64,000 nucleotides of DNA from Geodermatophilaceae bacterium URHA0031 (lineage in GTDB: Bacteria > Actinomycetota > Actinomycetes > Mycobacteriales > Geodermatophilaceae): assembly GCA_000620205.1 (NCBI GenBank), contig JHVP01000011.1:1-64000 (forward strand). Reading direction: 5' to 3'. Below, piece after piece: positions 28,192 through 36,164 of the stretch. The first letter of the stretch is position 1. Every line of letters starts with the position of its first letter. The notes under the pieces are model-generated. The model ran no database searches. It saw only the letters and a program-made list of their open reading frames with translations, and was not told the DNA's origin. Position numbers and translations under genes: made by a program.

Positions 28192-28440
28192 TCAGCTCGG
28201 CCGATGGGTGGGGTTCGTCCAGGTCGACATGAGCTTCGCTGGCAAGCCTCCCTGGGAGGCCCGGCAGTTGTTCCTGCTTGCCCGTGTCGGTGGGGTCGCG
28301 CCCGTGACCAGGAGCTGGACGGTGTAGCGCGGCTTACCGTTCTCGTCCGCCTTGGGTCGACGGGTCTCCAAGTCGACCACCAGCTCGGGGGGGGCATCGC
28401 GCACATGCGAACTGCTTCGCCGCGTCGCGGCGATTGCCAT
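28192..28440 (-). pseudogene. Possible relic of an actinobacterial conjugative-element gene
   Basis: The minus strand encodes ELVVDLETRRPKADENGKPR followed by YTVQLLVTG, which resembles the start of a small protein common beside replication and transfer genes in actinobacterial integrative elements (VVDFETKxPKxDENGxPxYxV type). Similarity ends after about 35 residues and the frame continues into unrelated sequence, so it is probably a decayed fragment. The recognition is from memory of the motif and is tentative. Confidence 0.35.
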
Positions 28441-29017
28441 CACTTGGCCAACACGCCCTGCATCGGCGACCAGCGACGACGCAACCACTTCAGCACAGAC
28501 TGGCGTGTTCCCGAGCACGAATGGAGGGCACTCCACGCGGCGCTCGCCCGCAGTAATCGACCGTGGCGGGGTCGGCGCCTCGACTACTCGGCCTAGGTCT
28601 GGGTCTGGGTCTGGAGCCTCGTCATCAATGGCGACGCGCCGCACGCGCCCATGACCCGCATGAGCCGCAACGGACGACACAGCACCAACAGCACCAGCCT
28701 CGCGCGGACGACCGCAGCCGGTGGAGGGAAGCCACCTTGGTCTACTTCGATGTCGCCAGCCGGTTAGCGAACGCCATTGACATCAACAGCCTTGTTCGGG
28801 GGCGCACTAGGTAAATGTCGCAGCCGCAATACCGCTCACCCAGAGTGAATGACTCGGTTCTTGTCTGCGCACAGTAGGTGCGCGTTGCAGTAATCACGTC
28901 TGCGCGACCCCGCTGTAGGTGCCTCCCCGATGCACATTCAAGAGAAGGTCACAGAAGGACCCGTCCTCCTCACCGTTCGGACGCTCAGGGCGGGCCCATG
29001 TACAGGGCCGAGGACGC
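28441..29017. other. Gene-free stretch at the right end of the island
   Basis: No convincing gene, RNA or long repeat. There is a TTGACA at 28777-28782 without a matching -10. Together with 28138-28191 this is the transition from A/T-richer island DNA to core sequence, which resumes at 29018. Confidence 0.5.
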
Positions 29018-29917
29018 TCAGACGGCGTCGAAGCCGACCCGGTCGACCCTGCGGTGGTAGCGCGCGCCCAGGATGCCGCCGAGCACGGCACCGACCAGCG
29101 TCGCGACCAGGACGGCGACCAGCGCGATGATGCCGGCGGTCGTCGCGCTCCCCTCGTCGACCGGGATCCGCGGCAGGTCCAGGTCGGAGAAGACGTTGTA
29201 CTCCGACCCGAAGAACACCCCCGCCAGCGCCAGCAGGACGACCACGACCAGGCCGATCACCCACACCGCGACGCCCTGCTTGGCGCCGTCGAAGCGCGCC
29301 ATCCGGCCGGCGCAGTACCCGCCGGCGAGGTAGGCCAGGAAGAGCGCGACCAGCAGCGCGATCCCCGCGCCGAGCCCGATGCCCGACGCCGCGGAGTCGG
29401 CGGCCTGGTCGACCGAGCTGACCGCGTCCGAGAGGCCGAAGGCCAGCCCGCCGGCCGACAGCAGCGCGATCAGGAGGACCGCCATCCCGTTCGCCGACAG
29501 CCAGCCGAAGAACGCCGCGCCCCAGGAGATCCCGCCGTAGCGCGCCTGCTGCGCGGCGACGACGTGCTGCCGGTCGGTGCGGCCCAGCCCGCGGTGCCGG
29601 TCGACGTCGGCAGGGGTGCCCGGCGCTCCGGTGCCCGCGGCGTCCGGCGGTGGGGTGTTCCGGATCGTCGGCGTCCGGTCCACCACCGGCGAGGCGACGG
29701 TGGTCCCGTCGTCGTCGGCGGTGCGGGCCGGGTGGGACGAGTCGGCGGTGCGGGCCGGGTGCGACGGGTCGGCGAGGGAGGTCGCGTCGACGGTGTCCGC
29801 CCGGTCGGAGGTGACGGCGTGTGCCCCGGCCCCGGAGATGGCGTTGGTGTCATCGGCGGTCCGGTTGCCGCGGAACACGGCGCGGACGGTGTCGGTGACG
29901 CGGTTCTGAGCGGCCAT
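29018..29917 (-). CDS. Membrane protein of unknown function (299 aa)
   Basis: The N-terminal ~125 residues are hydrophilic, rich in Asp, Thr and Arg, with a short repeat (ADPSHPARTAD, then SSHPARTAD). Four membrane helices follow: ~132-158 (ISWGAAFFGWLSANGMAVLL), ~179-200 (GLGAGIALLVALFLAYLAGG), ~215-235 (VAVWVIGLVVVVLLALAGVF) and ~262-285 (AGIIALVAVLVATLVGAVLG). It has the shape of TIGR04086/YrzE-like proteins but no motif gives a function. ATG 29917 has AGGAGG at 7 nt. It stands alone between the island and a HAD gene. Confidence 0.85.
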   Translation of the reverse strand: MAAQNRVTDTVRAVFRGNRTADDTNAISGAGAHAVTSDRADTVDATSLADPSHPARTADSSHPARTADDDGTTVASPVVDRTPTIRNTPPPDAAGTGAPGTPADVDRHRGLGRTDRQHVVAAQQARYGGISWGAAFFGWLSANGMAVLLIALLSAGGLAFGLSDAVSSVDQAADSAASGIGLGAGIALLVALFLAYLAGGYCAGRMARFDGAKQGVAVWVIGLVVVVLLALAGVFFGSEYNVFSDLDLPRIPVDEGSATTAGIIALVAVLVATLVGAVLGGILGARYHRRVDRVGFDAV

Positions 29918-30033
29918 GCGAGGACCTCCTGGCTGATCCGTGGCTGGATCGGTGGCTCGCTGGATGCCCGCCGGTGGGACACCTCAACCGTGCCGCCCGG
30001 GCGCCGCCGGCCGGCGGAGGTGACCATGGCGGC

Positions 30034-30717
30034 ATGGCCCTGGTGACCTTCGACCTGTTCAGCGCCCTGATCGACTCGCGGACGGGCGGCTCTGCGGCCT
30101 TCGCCGGCCTCGCCGCCGCCCACGGGTGGGACGTCGGGGGCGCCGAGCTGTACGACGACTGGGACGCCCGCAACAAGGCCTCGCAGAAGGACCTCCCGCA
30201 CGACGACGCCGCCCCGTGGGTGTCCTTCGCCGAGCACTCCCGCCGCGCGCTCGCCGCCACCTACGCCGCCCGGGGCCTCGAGGCGGATGCGACCGCGGAC
30301 GTCGAGGTGCTGCTCGGCTCGCTGCCGGACTGGCCGCTGTGGCCCGACGTCGAGGCGGGCCTCGCCGCGGTGGGCCGCAGCCACCGGGTCGGCGTGCTGT
30401 CCAACGTCGACGACGAGCTGTTCGGCCGCACCCGGGCCGCTGCGCTGGTGGCCGCGGACGTCGTCCTGACCAGCGAGCGGCTGCGGGCCTACAAGCCGCA
30501 CCCGGAGCTGTACCGGCGCGCCCGCGACGCCGGGGCGCAGGTGCACGTGCCGGCTTCCGCGCGGGACACCCGCGGCGCGCTGGAGGCCGGGCTGGCGGTC
30601 GTCCGGGTGCGCCGGCCCGGGCACCGGGTCGACCCTGCCGGCCCGCAGCCGGAGCACGAGGTCGACGACCTGGCGCAGCTGCCCGCCGTGCTGGCCCGGG
30701 TCAGCGCCGGGGGGTGA
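30034..30717 (+). CDS. HAD superfamily hydrolase, haloacid dehalogenase-like (227 aa)
   Basis: Soluble hydrolase. Motif I is VTFDLFSALID with the nucleophile Asp at residue 6, motif II is GVLSNVDDELF, and motif III is the Lys in RLRAYKPHPELY. Motif IV reads HVPASARDTRGALEAG, a variant without the GD dipeptide. The DLFSALID form is closer to haloacid dehalogenase type II than to phosphatases; the substrate is unknown. ATG 30034 is chosen because the conserved strand begins at MALVTFD. The 3' end overlaps the convergent metallo-hydrolase gene by 17 bp. Confidence 0.85.
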   Translation: MALVTFDLFSALIDSRTGGSAAFAGLAAAHGWDVGGAELYDDWDARNKASQKDLPHDDAAPWVSFAEHSRRALAATYAARGLEADATADVEVLLGSLPDWPLWPDVEAGLAAVGRSHRVGVLSNVDDELFGRTRAAALVAADVVLTSERLRAYKPHPELYRRARDAGAQVHVPASARDTRGALEAGLAVVRVRRPGHRVDPAGPQPEHEVDDLAQLPAVLARVSAGG

Positions 30718-31906
30718 CCCGGCGCAGCGGACCGGTCCGTCGCGGCACCGGCGTCGCCGCCGTCGGCGCGTCGTCGGCCGAGCCGACCGCCGTCCACCAG
30801 TCGCGCAGCGGCGGCGGGTCGAGCAGGTCGACCCGCTCGCCGGGCTGCGGGACGACGACCTGCACGCCTCGGGCGTCGGCGGCGGCGAGCAGCCGCTGCA
30901 CCGGCTCGGCCCAGCGGTGGAACGCGAGGTTGAACGTCGCCCAGTGGATCGGCACGAGCACCCGGCCGCCGAGGTCGCCGTGGGCCCGGACCGCCTCCTC
31001 CGGGGTCATGTGGATGGCGTGCCAGGCGGCGTTGTAGGCGCCGATCGGCTGCAGGGCCAGGTCGAAGGGACCGAACCGGGCGCCGATGCCCGCGAAGGCC
31101 GGGGTGTAGCCGGTGTCGCCGCCGAAGAAGACCCGGTGCCGCGGGCCGGTGACGACCCAGGAGGACCACAGCGTGGTGTCCCGGGCGAAGAACCGGCCGG
31201 AGAAGTGCCGCGCCTCGGTGCAGGTCAGGGTCAGGCCGCCGATCGTGGTGGCGCCGTCCCAGTCGAGCTCGACGATCCGGTCCTCGGGCACGCCCCAGCC
31301 GCGCAGGTGGGCACCGATCCCCAGCGGGACGACGAACGGCGCGGACTGCTCCCGCACCAGGGCCCGTACGGTCGGCAGGTCCAGGTGGTCGTAGTGGTCG
31401 TGGCTGATCAGCACGGCGTCGACCGCGGGCAGCGTCTCCACCGGCGTGGGCGCCGGGTGCAGCCGGGTCGGGCCGATCAGCGGGGACGGCGACACCCGCT
31501 CCCCCCAGACCGGGTCGACCAGGACCCGCTGGCCGTCGACCTCGAGCAGCGCGCTGGAGTGCCCGAACCAGGTGACCGCCAGCTCACCGGCCTGCTCGGG
31601 CAGCTCGGGGGACACCAGCGGGATCGGCCCGCCCGGCAGCCCCTTGTACCGCTCCTCGTGCCACTGCCGCAGCAGCCCGTCCCGGGCGTTGGCCGAGGGC
31701 AGGGTCGGGGTGGGCATGCTGTTGTGGAACTTCCCGTCGGAGAACTGCGGGGAGCCGGCGACGGTCGGGCGCAGCGTGCGCCGGCTGGCGCCCACGGCGA
31801 CCGGCAGGCCCCAGGCGGCGCGGGCGACCCAGCTGGCCCCGCCGGCGAGGGCGGCAGCGGCGGTGACGGTGGCGGCACGGCGGAGGAACGGCACGTCCCC
31901 CAGCAT
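30701..31906 (-). CDS. MBL-fold metallo-hydrolase, NAPE-PLD/UlaG-like (401 aa)
   Basis: Zinc-dependent hydrolase of the beta-lactamase fold. The first ~35 residues look like a membrane anchor or Tat-less signal segment (RRAATVTAAAALAGGASWVA). The metal motif is LISHDHYDHLD, with further ligands in ARHFSGR, FGGDTGYTP and IHWATFNLAFH. The VTWFGHSSALLEVDGQRVLV strand is typical of the NAPE-PLD-like branch. Start ATG 31906 is weakly supported; GTG 31894 is an alternative. The substrate may be a phospholipid or another phosphodiester. Confidence 0.85.
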   Translation of the reverse strand: MLGDVPFLRRAATVTAAAALAGGASWVARAAWGLPVAVGASRRTLRPTVAGSPQFSDGKFHNSMPTPTLPSANARDGLLRQWHEERYKGLPGGPIPLVSPELPEQAGELAVTWFGHSSALLEVDGQRVLVDPVWGERVSPSPLIGPTRLHPAPTPVETLPAVDAVLISHDHYDHLDLPTVRALVREQSAPFVVPLGIGAHLRGWGVPEDRIVELDWDGATTIGGLTLTCTEARHFSGRFFARDTTLWSSWVVTGPRHRVFFGGDTGYTPAFAGIGARFGPFDLALQPIGAYNAAWHAIHMTPEEAVRAHGDLGGRVLVPIHWATFNLAFHRWAEPVQRLLAAADARGVQVVVPQPGERVDLLDPPPLRDWWTAVGSADDAPTAATPVPRRTGPLRRVTPRR

Positions 31907-31962
31907 CCCCCGAGCAGCTGTGCCCCTGCTCGACCCCCTGTGCCGGCGGGTCCCGCGGCGCC

Positions 31963-31996
31963 GTCGAGCCCTGCCCCGACGGGGGCAGGGCTCGAC
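31963..31996. terminator. Strong hairpin terminator
   Basis: A perfect 15-bp stem, GTCGAGCCCTGCCCC with its complement, closes a 4-nt loop. It is 43 bp past the stop codon of the minus-strand FtsX-type permease and before the metallo-hydrolase gene on the same strand, so it ends the ABC operon. Confidence 0.75.
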
Positions 31997-32039
31997 TCCC
32001 GCCGGGTGGGCTCCGGGAGCGCGGGGCAGGGCGCTCCCG

Positions 32040-34499
32040 TCAGCCGGCGATCGCGGCCACCGGGGGCGTGCGGGCCGCACGGCGGGCCGGCAGCACCGAG
32101 GCCAGCAGCCCGGCCAGGGTGGCGACGACGACGATCGCGCCCACCTGGAGCCACGGGACGCTGAGCACGATCTCGCTCAGGTCACCGAGCACCGACGCGG
32201 CACCGATCAGCCCGTAGGCACCCCCGAGGACGACGCCGAGCAGCGCGGCGACGCCGGCCACCAGCACCGCCTCCCAGGCGAGCAGGGCGCGGAGCTGACC
32301 GCGGGTGAGCCCCAGCGCCCGGAGCAGGCCGCTCTCCTGGCGCCGCTCGACCACCGAGAGCGCCAGCGTGTTGCCCACGCCGATCAGCGCGATGACCACG
32401 GCGACGCCGAGCAGCCCGGTGACCACCAGCAGCAGCACGTCGAGCACCGAGTCGATCGCGGCCCGCTCCGAGGCCAGGCCGGCGACCAAGGCGGTCGGCA
32501 CGGCCGCGCCCGCCAGGTCGGTGACCGCGTCGATGGCGTCGGCCTGGTCGGCGTCGTCGGCCAGCCGCAGCCAGACCGTGTCCACCGCCGCGCCCGGGGC
32601 GAGCCCGGCGAGGTCCACCGCGGTCAGCAGCGGCCGGTCGGCGTCCCCGCTGACGACGGTGAGCGTGCGGGACCGGTCGCCGGCGGTCAGCGTCACCGGG
32701 TCACCGGCCCGCACGCCCCAGCCGTCCGCGGCCCAGGTGGGCAGGACCACCTGGCCCTGCTCGGGAAGGGTGAGGTCGGCGGTCGAGCGCAGCACCGGCC
32801 GGGCCTGCCCCGGGTCGACCCCGTTCACCTGCGTCTCGACGCCGTCCGGGCCGACGACCGTCGCGCCGGTGAGCCCGGTGGTGCCCACCACGCCGTCCAC
32901 CTGCTGCAGCCGGCCCAGCAGCGCGGCGGGCACCGCCTGCCCGGCGTCGACCACCACGTCGGTCGGGTAGGCGGCCGCCAGCCCGGCCTGGGCGGTGGCC
33001 CGGGTGGAGGAGGCGCCGACGACCATCGCGGTGGTCAGCGTGACGCCGATGAGCAGGGCGGTCGCCGTCGCCGCCGTCCGCCGCGGGTTGCGGGTCGCGT
33101 TGCCCGCCGCCAGCCGCCCGGGCAGCCCCCCGACCCGGCTGAGCAGCCCGCCGACCGCGGCGACCACCGGCGGCACCGCCCGCTGGGCGAGCAGCACGAC
33201 GCCCAGGAAGCTGAGCACGCCACCGGGCAGGGAGAGCAGGATCTCCGCCCGCAGCGCGCCGAGCCCCATCAGGCCGGCGCCGGGGACGAGCAGCAGCAGG
33301 CCGAGGACGAGCCGGGCGGCCCCGCCGCGGGAGCGCAGCGGCGCCGGGTCGACCGGTCGCAGCGCGGCCAGCGGTGCCACCCGGGTCGCTGCCCGGGCCG
33401 GGGCCAGCGCGGCCAGCAGGGTGGTCAGCGTCCCGACGAGCAGCCCGGCGACGACGGCGGTGACCGGGACGGAGACCCCGGACAGCGGGATGGGGGAGTC
33501 GGTCGAGGCGACGACCGCGGAGACGGCCGCGGCCAGGCCGATGCCGGCGAGCACGCCCAGCACCGAGGCGGCCAGCCCGGTCAGCGCGGCCTCGGCCAGC
33601 ACGCTGCGGCGCACCTGCCGCGCCGTGGCGCCGATGCAGCGCAGCAGCGCCAGGTCGCGGGTCCGCTGGGCGAGCAGCACCGCGAAGGTGTTGGCGATGA
33701 CCAGGCCGGCGACGAGGACGGCCACGGTGGCGAAGACCAGCAGCACCGCGGTCAGCCACTCGGTGCCGCCGGTGAGGTCCGCCGCGGTGTGCTCGGCCTG
33801 CTCGGTGCCGGTCCGGACGGTGACGTCCTGCCCGGCCAGCGCCGCGGCGACCTGCTCGGTCAGCGTCGCCGGATCGGTGCCGGTCCGCCCCGCGACGCGC
33901 AGCTCGACCGGGTCCACGGCGCCCCACTCCTGCGCCTGCGCGGCGGTGCTGAACGCGCGGCCGTAGAGACCGGCGGTCGGGTCGCCGCGGAGGTCGACGA
34001 CGCCGGTGACGGTGGCCTCGGTCGTCGTCGCCACGCCCTCGGCGTCGTAGCTGGTGACCGGGACGACGTCGCCGACGGAGGCGCCCACCCGCTCGCTGAC
34101 GGCGATCTCGCCCGGGCGCACCGGCAGCGCGCCGGCGGCCAGCTGCTGCCAGCGCAGCCCGGGGTCGCCGGCCACCGACTCGACCACCAGGTACTGGGTG
34201 CCGGTCCGCCCGGGGACGGCCGCCTGCACGCTGGTCTGCCAGCTGGGGTCCACGGCCTGGACGCCGTCCAGCGCGGTGAGCCCGGCCACCCGGTCGGTCA
34301 GCCCCCGACCGTCGTCGCTGGTGACGACGACGGCGGTGTCGACGTACTGGGCGCCGGCCGCCTCCAGGACCGTCGACCTCGTGGTCTGGTCCAGGACGAG
34401 GGTGGCCACCACGAACGCGACGGCGATGACGATCGCCAGGGTCGAGGCGACCAGCCGGGCGGCGTGCGCCCGGATGCTCGCCAGCGTGACTGCGCGCAC
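32040..34499 (-). CDS. FtsX-like ABC transporter permease (819 aa)
   Basis: Large MacB/LolC-type permease with two FtsX modules. An N-terminal helix (residues ~12-38) anchors a periplasmic domain, three helices form the first FtsX core (~255-375, with the IGATARQVRRSVLAEAALTG coupling motif), a central hydrophobic pair joins a second extracytoplasmic domain, and three C-terminal helices form the second core (LGLTRGQLRALLAWEAVLVA). Start GTG 34499 lies 3 bp after the stop of its ATPase. Such pairs act as mechanotransmitters or exporters of peptides and lipids; the two-component system encoded just upstream may regulate it. Confidence 0.92.
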   Translation of the reverse strand: MRAVTLASIRAHAARLVASTLAIVIAVAFVVATLVLDQTTRSTVLEAAGAQYVDTAVVVTSDDGRGLTDRVAGLTALDGVQAVDPSWQTSVQAAVPGRTGTQYLVVESVAGDPGLRWQQLAAGALPVRPGEIAVSERVGASVGDVVPVTSYDAEGVATTTEATVTGVVDLRGDPTAGLYGRAFSTAAQAQEWGAVDPVELRVAGRTGTDPATLTEQVAAALAGQDVTVRTGTEQAEHTAADLTGGTEWLTAVLLVFATVAVLVAGLVIANTFAVLLAQRTRDLALLRCIGATARQVRRSVLAEAALTGLAASVLGVLAGIGLAAAVSAVVASTDSPIPLSGVSVPVTAVVAGLLVGTLTTLLAALAPARAATRVAPLAALRPVDPAPLRSRGGAARLVLGLLLLVPGAGLMGLGALRAEILLSLPGGVLSFLGVVLLAQRAVPPVVAAVGGLLSRVGGLPGRLAAGNATRNPRRTAATATALLIGVTLTTAMVVGASSTRATAQAGLAAAYPTDVVVDAGQAVPAALLGRLQQVDGVVGTTGLTGATVVGPDGVETQVNGVDPGQARPVLRSTADLTLPEQGQVVLPTWAADGWGVRAGDPVTLTAGDRSRTLTVVSGDADRPLLTAVDLAGLAPGAAVDTVWLRLADDADQADAIDAVTDLAGAAVPTALVAGLASERAAIDSVLDVLLLVVTGLLGVAVVIALIGVGNTLALSVVERRQESGLLRALGLTRGQLRALLAWEAVLVAGVAALLGVVLGGAYGLIGAASVLGDLSEIVLSVPWLQVGAIVVVATLAGLLASVLPARRAARTPPVAAIAG

Positions 34500-34502
34500 C
34501 GG

Positions 34503-35276
34503 TCAGGCCCCCAGTCCGCGCAGCGCGCCGATGATCGAGTCGGCGGTCGGCTGGTGGACCTCGCCGGCGAGCCGGCCGTCGGCCAGCAGCACCACGCGGT
34601 CGGCGTAGGCGGCGGCGACCGGGTCGTGGGTGACCATGACGACGGTCTGGCCGGTCTCCCGGACGCTGGAGCGCAGCAGGTCCAGCACCTCGGCGCCGGC
34701 GTGCGAGTCCAGGTTGCCGGTGGGCTCGTCGGCGAACACCACGTCGGGCCGGGGGAGCAGCGCCCGGGCGACGGCGACGCGCTGCTGCTGGCCGCCGGAG
34801 AGCTCGTGCGGCCGGTGCCGGAGCCGGTCGCGCAACCCCAGCCGGCCGATGACGGCGTCCATCCAGGCCCGGTCCGGCCGCTGCCCGGCCAGCTGCATCG
34901 GCAGCAGGATGTTCTCCTGCGCATCGAGCACCGGCAGCAGGTTGAACGACTGGAAGACGAAGCCGATCCGCTCGCGCCGCAGCGTGGTGAGCTGGTCGTC
35001 GCGCAGCCGGGTCAGCTCGGTCTCGCCCAGCCAGACCTGGCCGGCGCTGGCGGCGTCCAGCCCCGCCAGGCAGTGCATGAGCGTCGACTTGCCGGAGCCC
35101 GAGGGGCCCATGATCGCGGTGAACCGGCCGCGGTCGAAGGCGACGTCCACCCCGGAGAGGGCGTGCACCGCGGTCTCACCGCTGCCGTAGGTCTTGCGCA
35201 GGCCGGTGGCCCGGACGGCGGCATCCCGGTGCGCGGCGGGCGCCTCGCCGGGGACGGTCATGACAGGGACGGACAC
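34503..35276 (-). CDS. MacB/LolD-type ABC transporter ATP-binding protein (257 aa)
   Basis: ATPase partner of the FtsX-like permease. Walker A is MGPSGSGKSTLMHCLAGLD (near residue 57), the Q-loop is FVFQSFNLLPVLDAQEN, the signature is ELSGGQQQRVAVARAL, and Walker B is VVFADEPTGNLDS, all standard for the LolD/MacB group. GTG 35276 has GGAGG at about 7 nt. A near-perfect inverted repeat lies directly upstream, which may be an operator. Confidence 0.95.
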   Translation of the reverse strand: MSVPVMTVPGEAPAAHRDAAVRATGLRKTYGSGETAVHALSGVDVAFDRGRFTAIMGPSGSGKSTLMHCLAGLDAASAGQVWLGETELTRLRDDQLTTLRRERIGFVFQSFNLLPVLDAQENILLPMQLAGQRPDRAWMDAVIGRLGLRDRLRHRPHELSGGQQQRVAVARALLPRPDVVFADEPTGNLDSHAGAEVLDLLRSSVRETGQTVVMVTHDPVAAAYADRVVLLADGRLAGEVHQPTADSIIGALRGLGA

Positions 35277-35288
35277 GGGGGCCTCCAG

Positions 35289-35316
35289 GAGCGGTGATCA
35301 GGTCGTGATCACGCTC
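35289..35316. promoter_or_regulatory. Inverted repeat upstream of the ABC operon
   Basis: GAGCGGTGATCA and TGATCACGCTC are inverted copies separated by GGTCG, with one extra base in the left arm. The site lies 13 bp before the ATPase start codon. Position and symmetry suggest an operator, perhaps of the NarL-type regulator encoded upstream, but no known consensus is matched. Confidence 0.4.
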
Positions 35317-35380
35317 CCGCCCGGCGCCGTCCTCCCGCGTCGTCCTCCGGGCTGGTCCGCAGGTCATCCCACGGTCTCAC

Positions 35381-35434
35381 GGCCCCCTCCAGGGGCCCGC
35401 CGCGAGCTCGCGAGTGGTGGGGAGGAGGGGGTCC
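35381..35434. terminator. Two-tier hairpin repeat, copy B
   Basis: Outer stem CCCCCTCC/GGAGGGGG and inner stem CCCGCCGC/GTGGTGGG around GAGC-TCGCGA. It ends one base before the stop codon region of the response regulator gene (minus strand) and separates that operon from the ABC operon. Closest relative is copy A at 9303. Confidence 0.75.
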
Positions 35435-35435
35435 T

Positions 35436-36164
35436 TCAGCAGGAGGGGGCGTCGCGGAGCAGGTCGGCGGGGGCGACCAGGCCGGTCCGGTAGGCCAGGA
35501 CGACGGCCTGCACCCGGTCCCGGGAGCCGGTCTTGCCCAGCACCCGGCCCACGTGCGTCTTCACCGTCGCCTCGCTGACGAACAGCTGCTGGGCGATCTC
35601 GGTGTTCGAGGCGCCGTAGGCCATCAGCACCAGCACCTCCTTCTCCCGCGGCGTCAGCTCGGCCAGCGGCCGGGGGTCGGCCGGTGCCGTCGCCGTCCCG
35701 GCCGACCCGCGCAGCATCGGGGCGACGTGCTGCAGCAACCGGCGGGTGGAGCTCGCGGCGATCACCGAGTCACCCGCGTGCACGGTCCGCACCGCGGCCA
35801 GCATCTCCTCCGGCGGGGCGTCCTTGAGCAGGAAACCGCTGGCGCCGGCGCCGATCGCGGCGACCACGTACTCGTCGAGGTCGAAGGTGGTCAGCACGAC
35901 GACCCGCGGCGGGTCCGGCAGCGCGGTGACCCGCTCGGTCGCGGCGATCCCGTCGGTGCCGGGCATCCGGACGTCCATCAGCACGACGTCCGCGGCCGCA
36001 CCCCGGACCACCTCGACCGCCGCCGCGCCGTCGCCGGCCTCACCGACCACGGTGAGGTCGGGCTGCGAGTCGATCACCATCCGGAAGCCGGCCCGGACCA
36101 GCTGCTGGTCGTCGACGAGGACGACGCGGATCGGGGCGTGGCCGGTCGGGTCGGGGCCGGTCAT
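35436..36164 (-). CDS. NarL/FixJ family response regulator (242 aa)
   Basis: Two-domain regulator. The receiver domain (VVLVDDQQLVRAGFRMVID start, phospho-acceptor Asp in VVLMDVRMPGTDGI, conserved Lys in GFLLKDAPPEEML) is followed by a LuxR-type helix-turn-helix (LTPREKEVLVLMAYGASNTE, then ATVKTHVGRVLGK). ATG 36164 overlaps the histidine kinase stop codon (ATGA). With the kinase it forms a NarX/DesK-type system next to an FtsX-type exporter, a pairing often seen in envelope-stress detoxification, which makes the exporter a likely target. Confidence 0.94.
   Translation of the reverse strand: MTGPDPTGHAPIRVVLVDDQQLVRAGFRMVIDSQPDLTVVGEAGDGAAAVEVVRGAAADVVLMDVRMPGTDGIAATERVTALPDPPRVVVLTTFDLDEYVVAAIGAGASGFLLKDAPPEEMLAAVRTVHAGDSVIAASSTRRLLQHVAPMLRGSAGTATAPADPRPLAELTPREKEVLVLMAYGASNTEIAQQLFVSEATVKTHVGRVLGKTGSRDRVQAVVLAYRTGLVAPADLLRDAPSC

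Noticed and set aside
28777-28782. TTGACA as a promoter in the island
   Set aside because: No -10 box at a suitable distance and no gene immediately downstream on the plus strand.
30701-30717. The 17-bp overlap of the convergent HAD and metallo-hydrolase genes as a sign of a wrong gene end
   Set aside because: Both C-termini are in normal frames with good codon bias up to the stop codons; short convergent overlaps are common in compact genomes.
31446-35297. A very long plus-strand open frame (over 1,200 codons) opposite the FtsX permease and its ATPase
   Set aside because: It is a shadow of G/C-rich minus-strand genes. It is made of Gln/Arg/Gly/Asp-rich low-complexity sequence without domains, while the minus strand has complete ABC transporter motifs.
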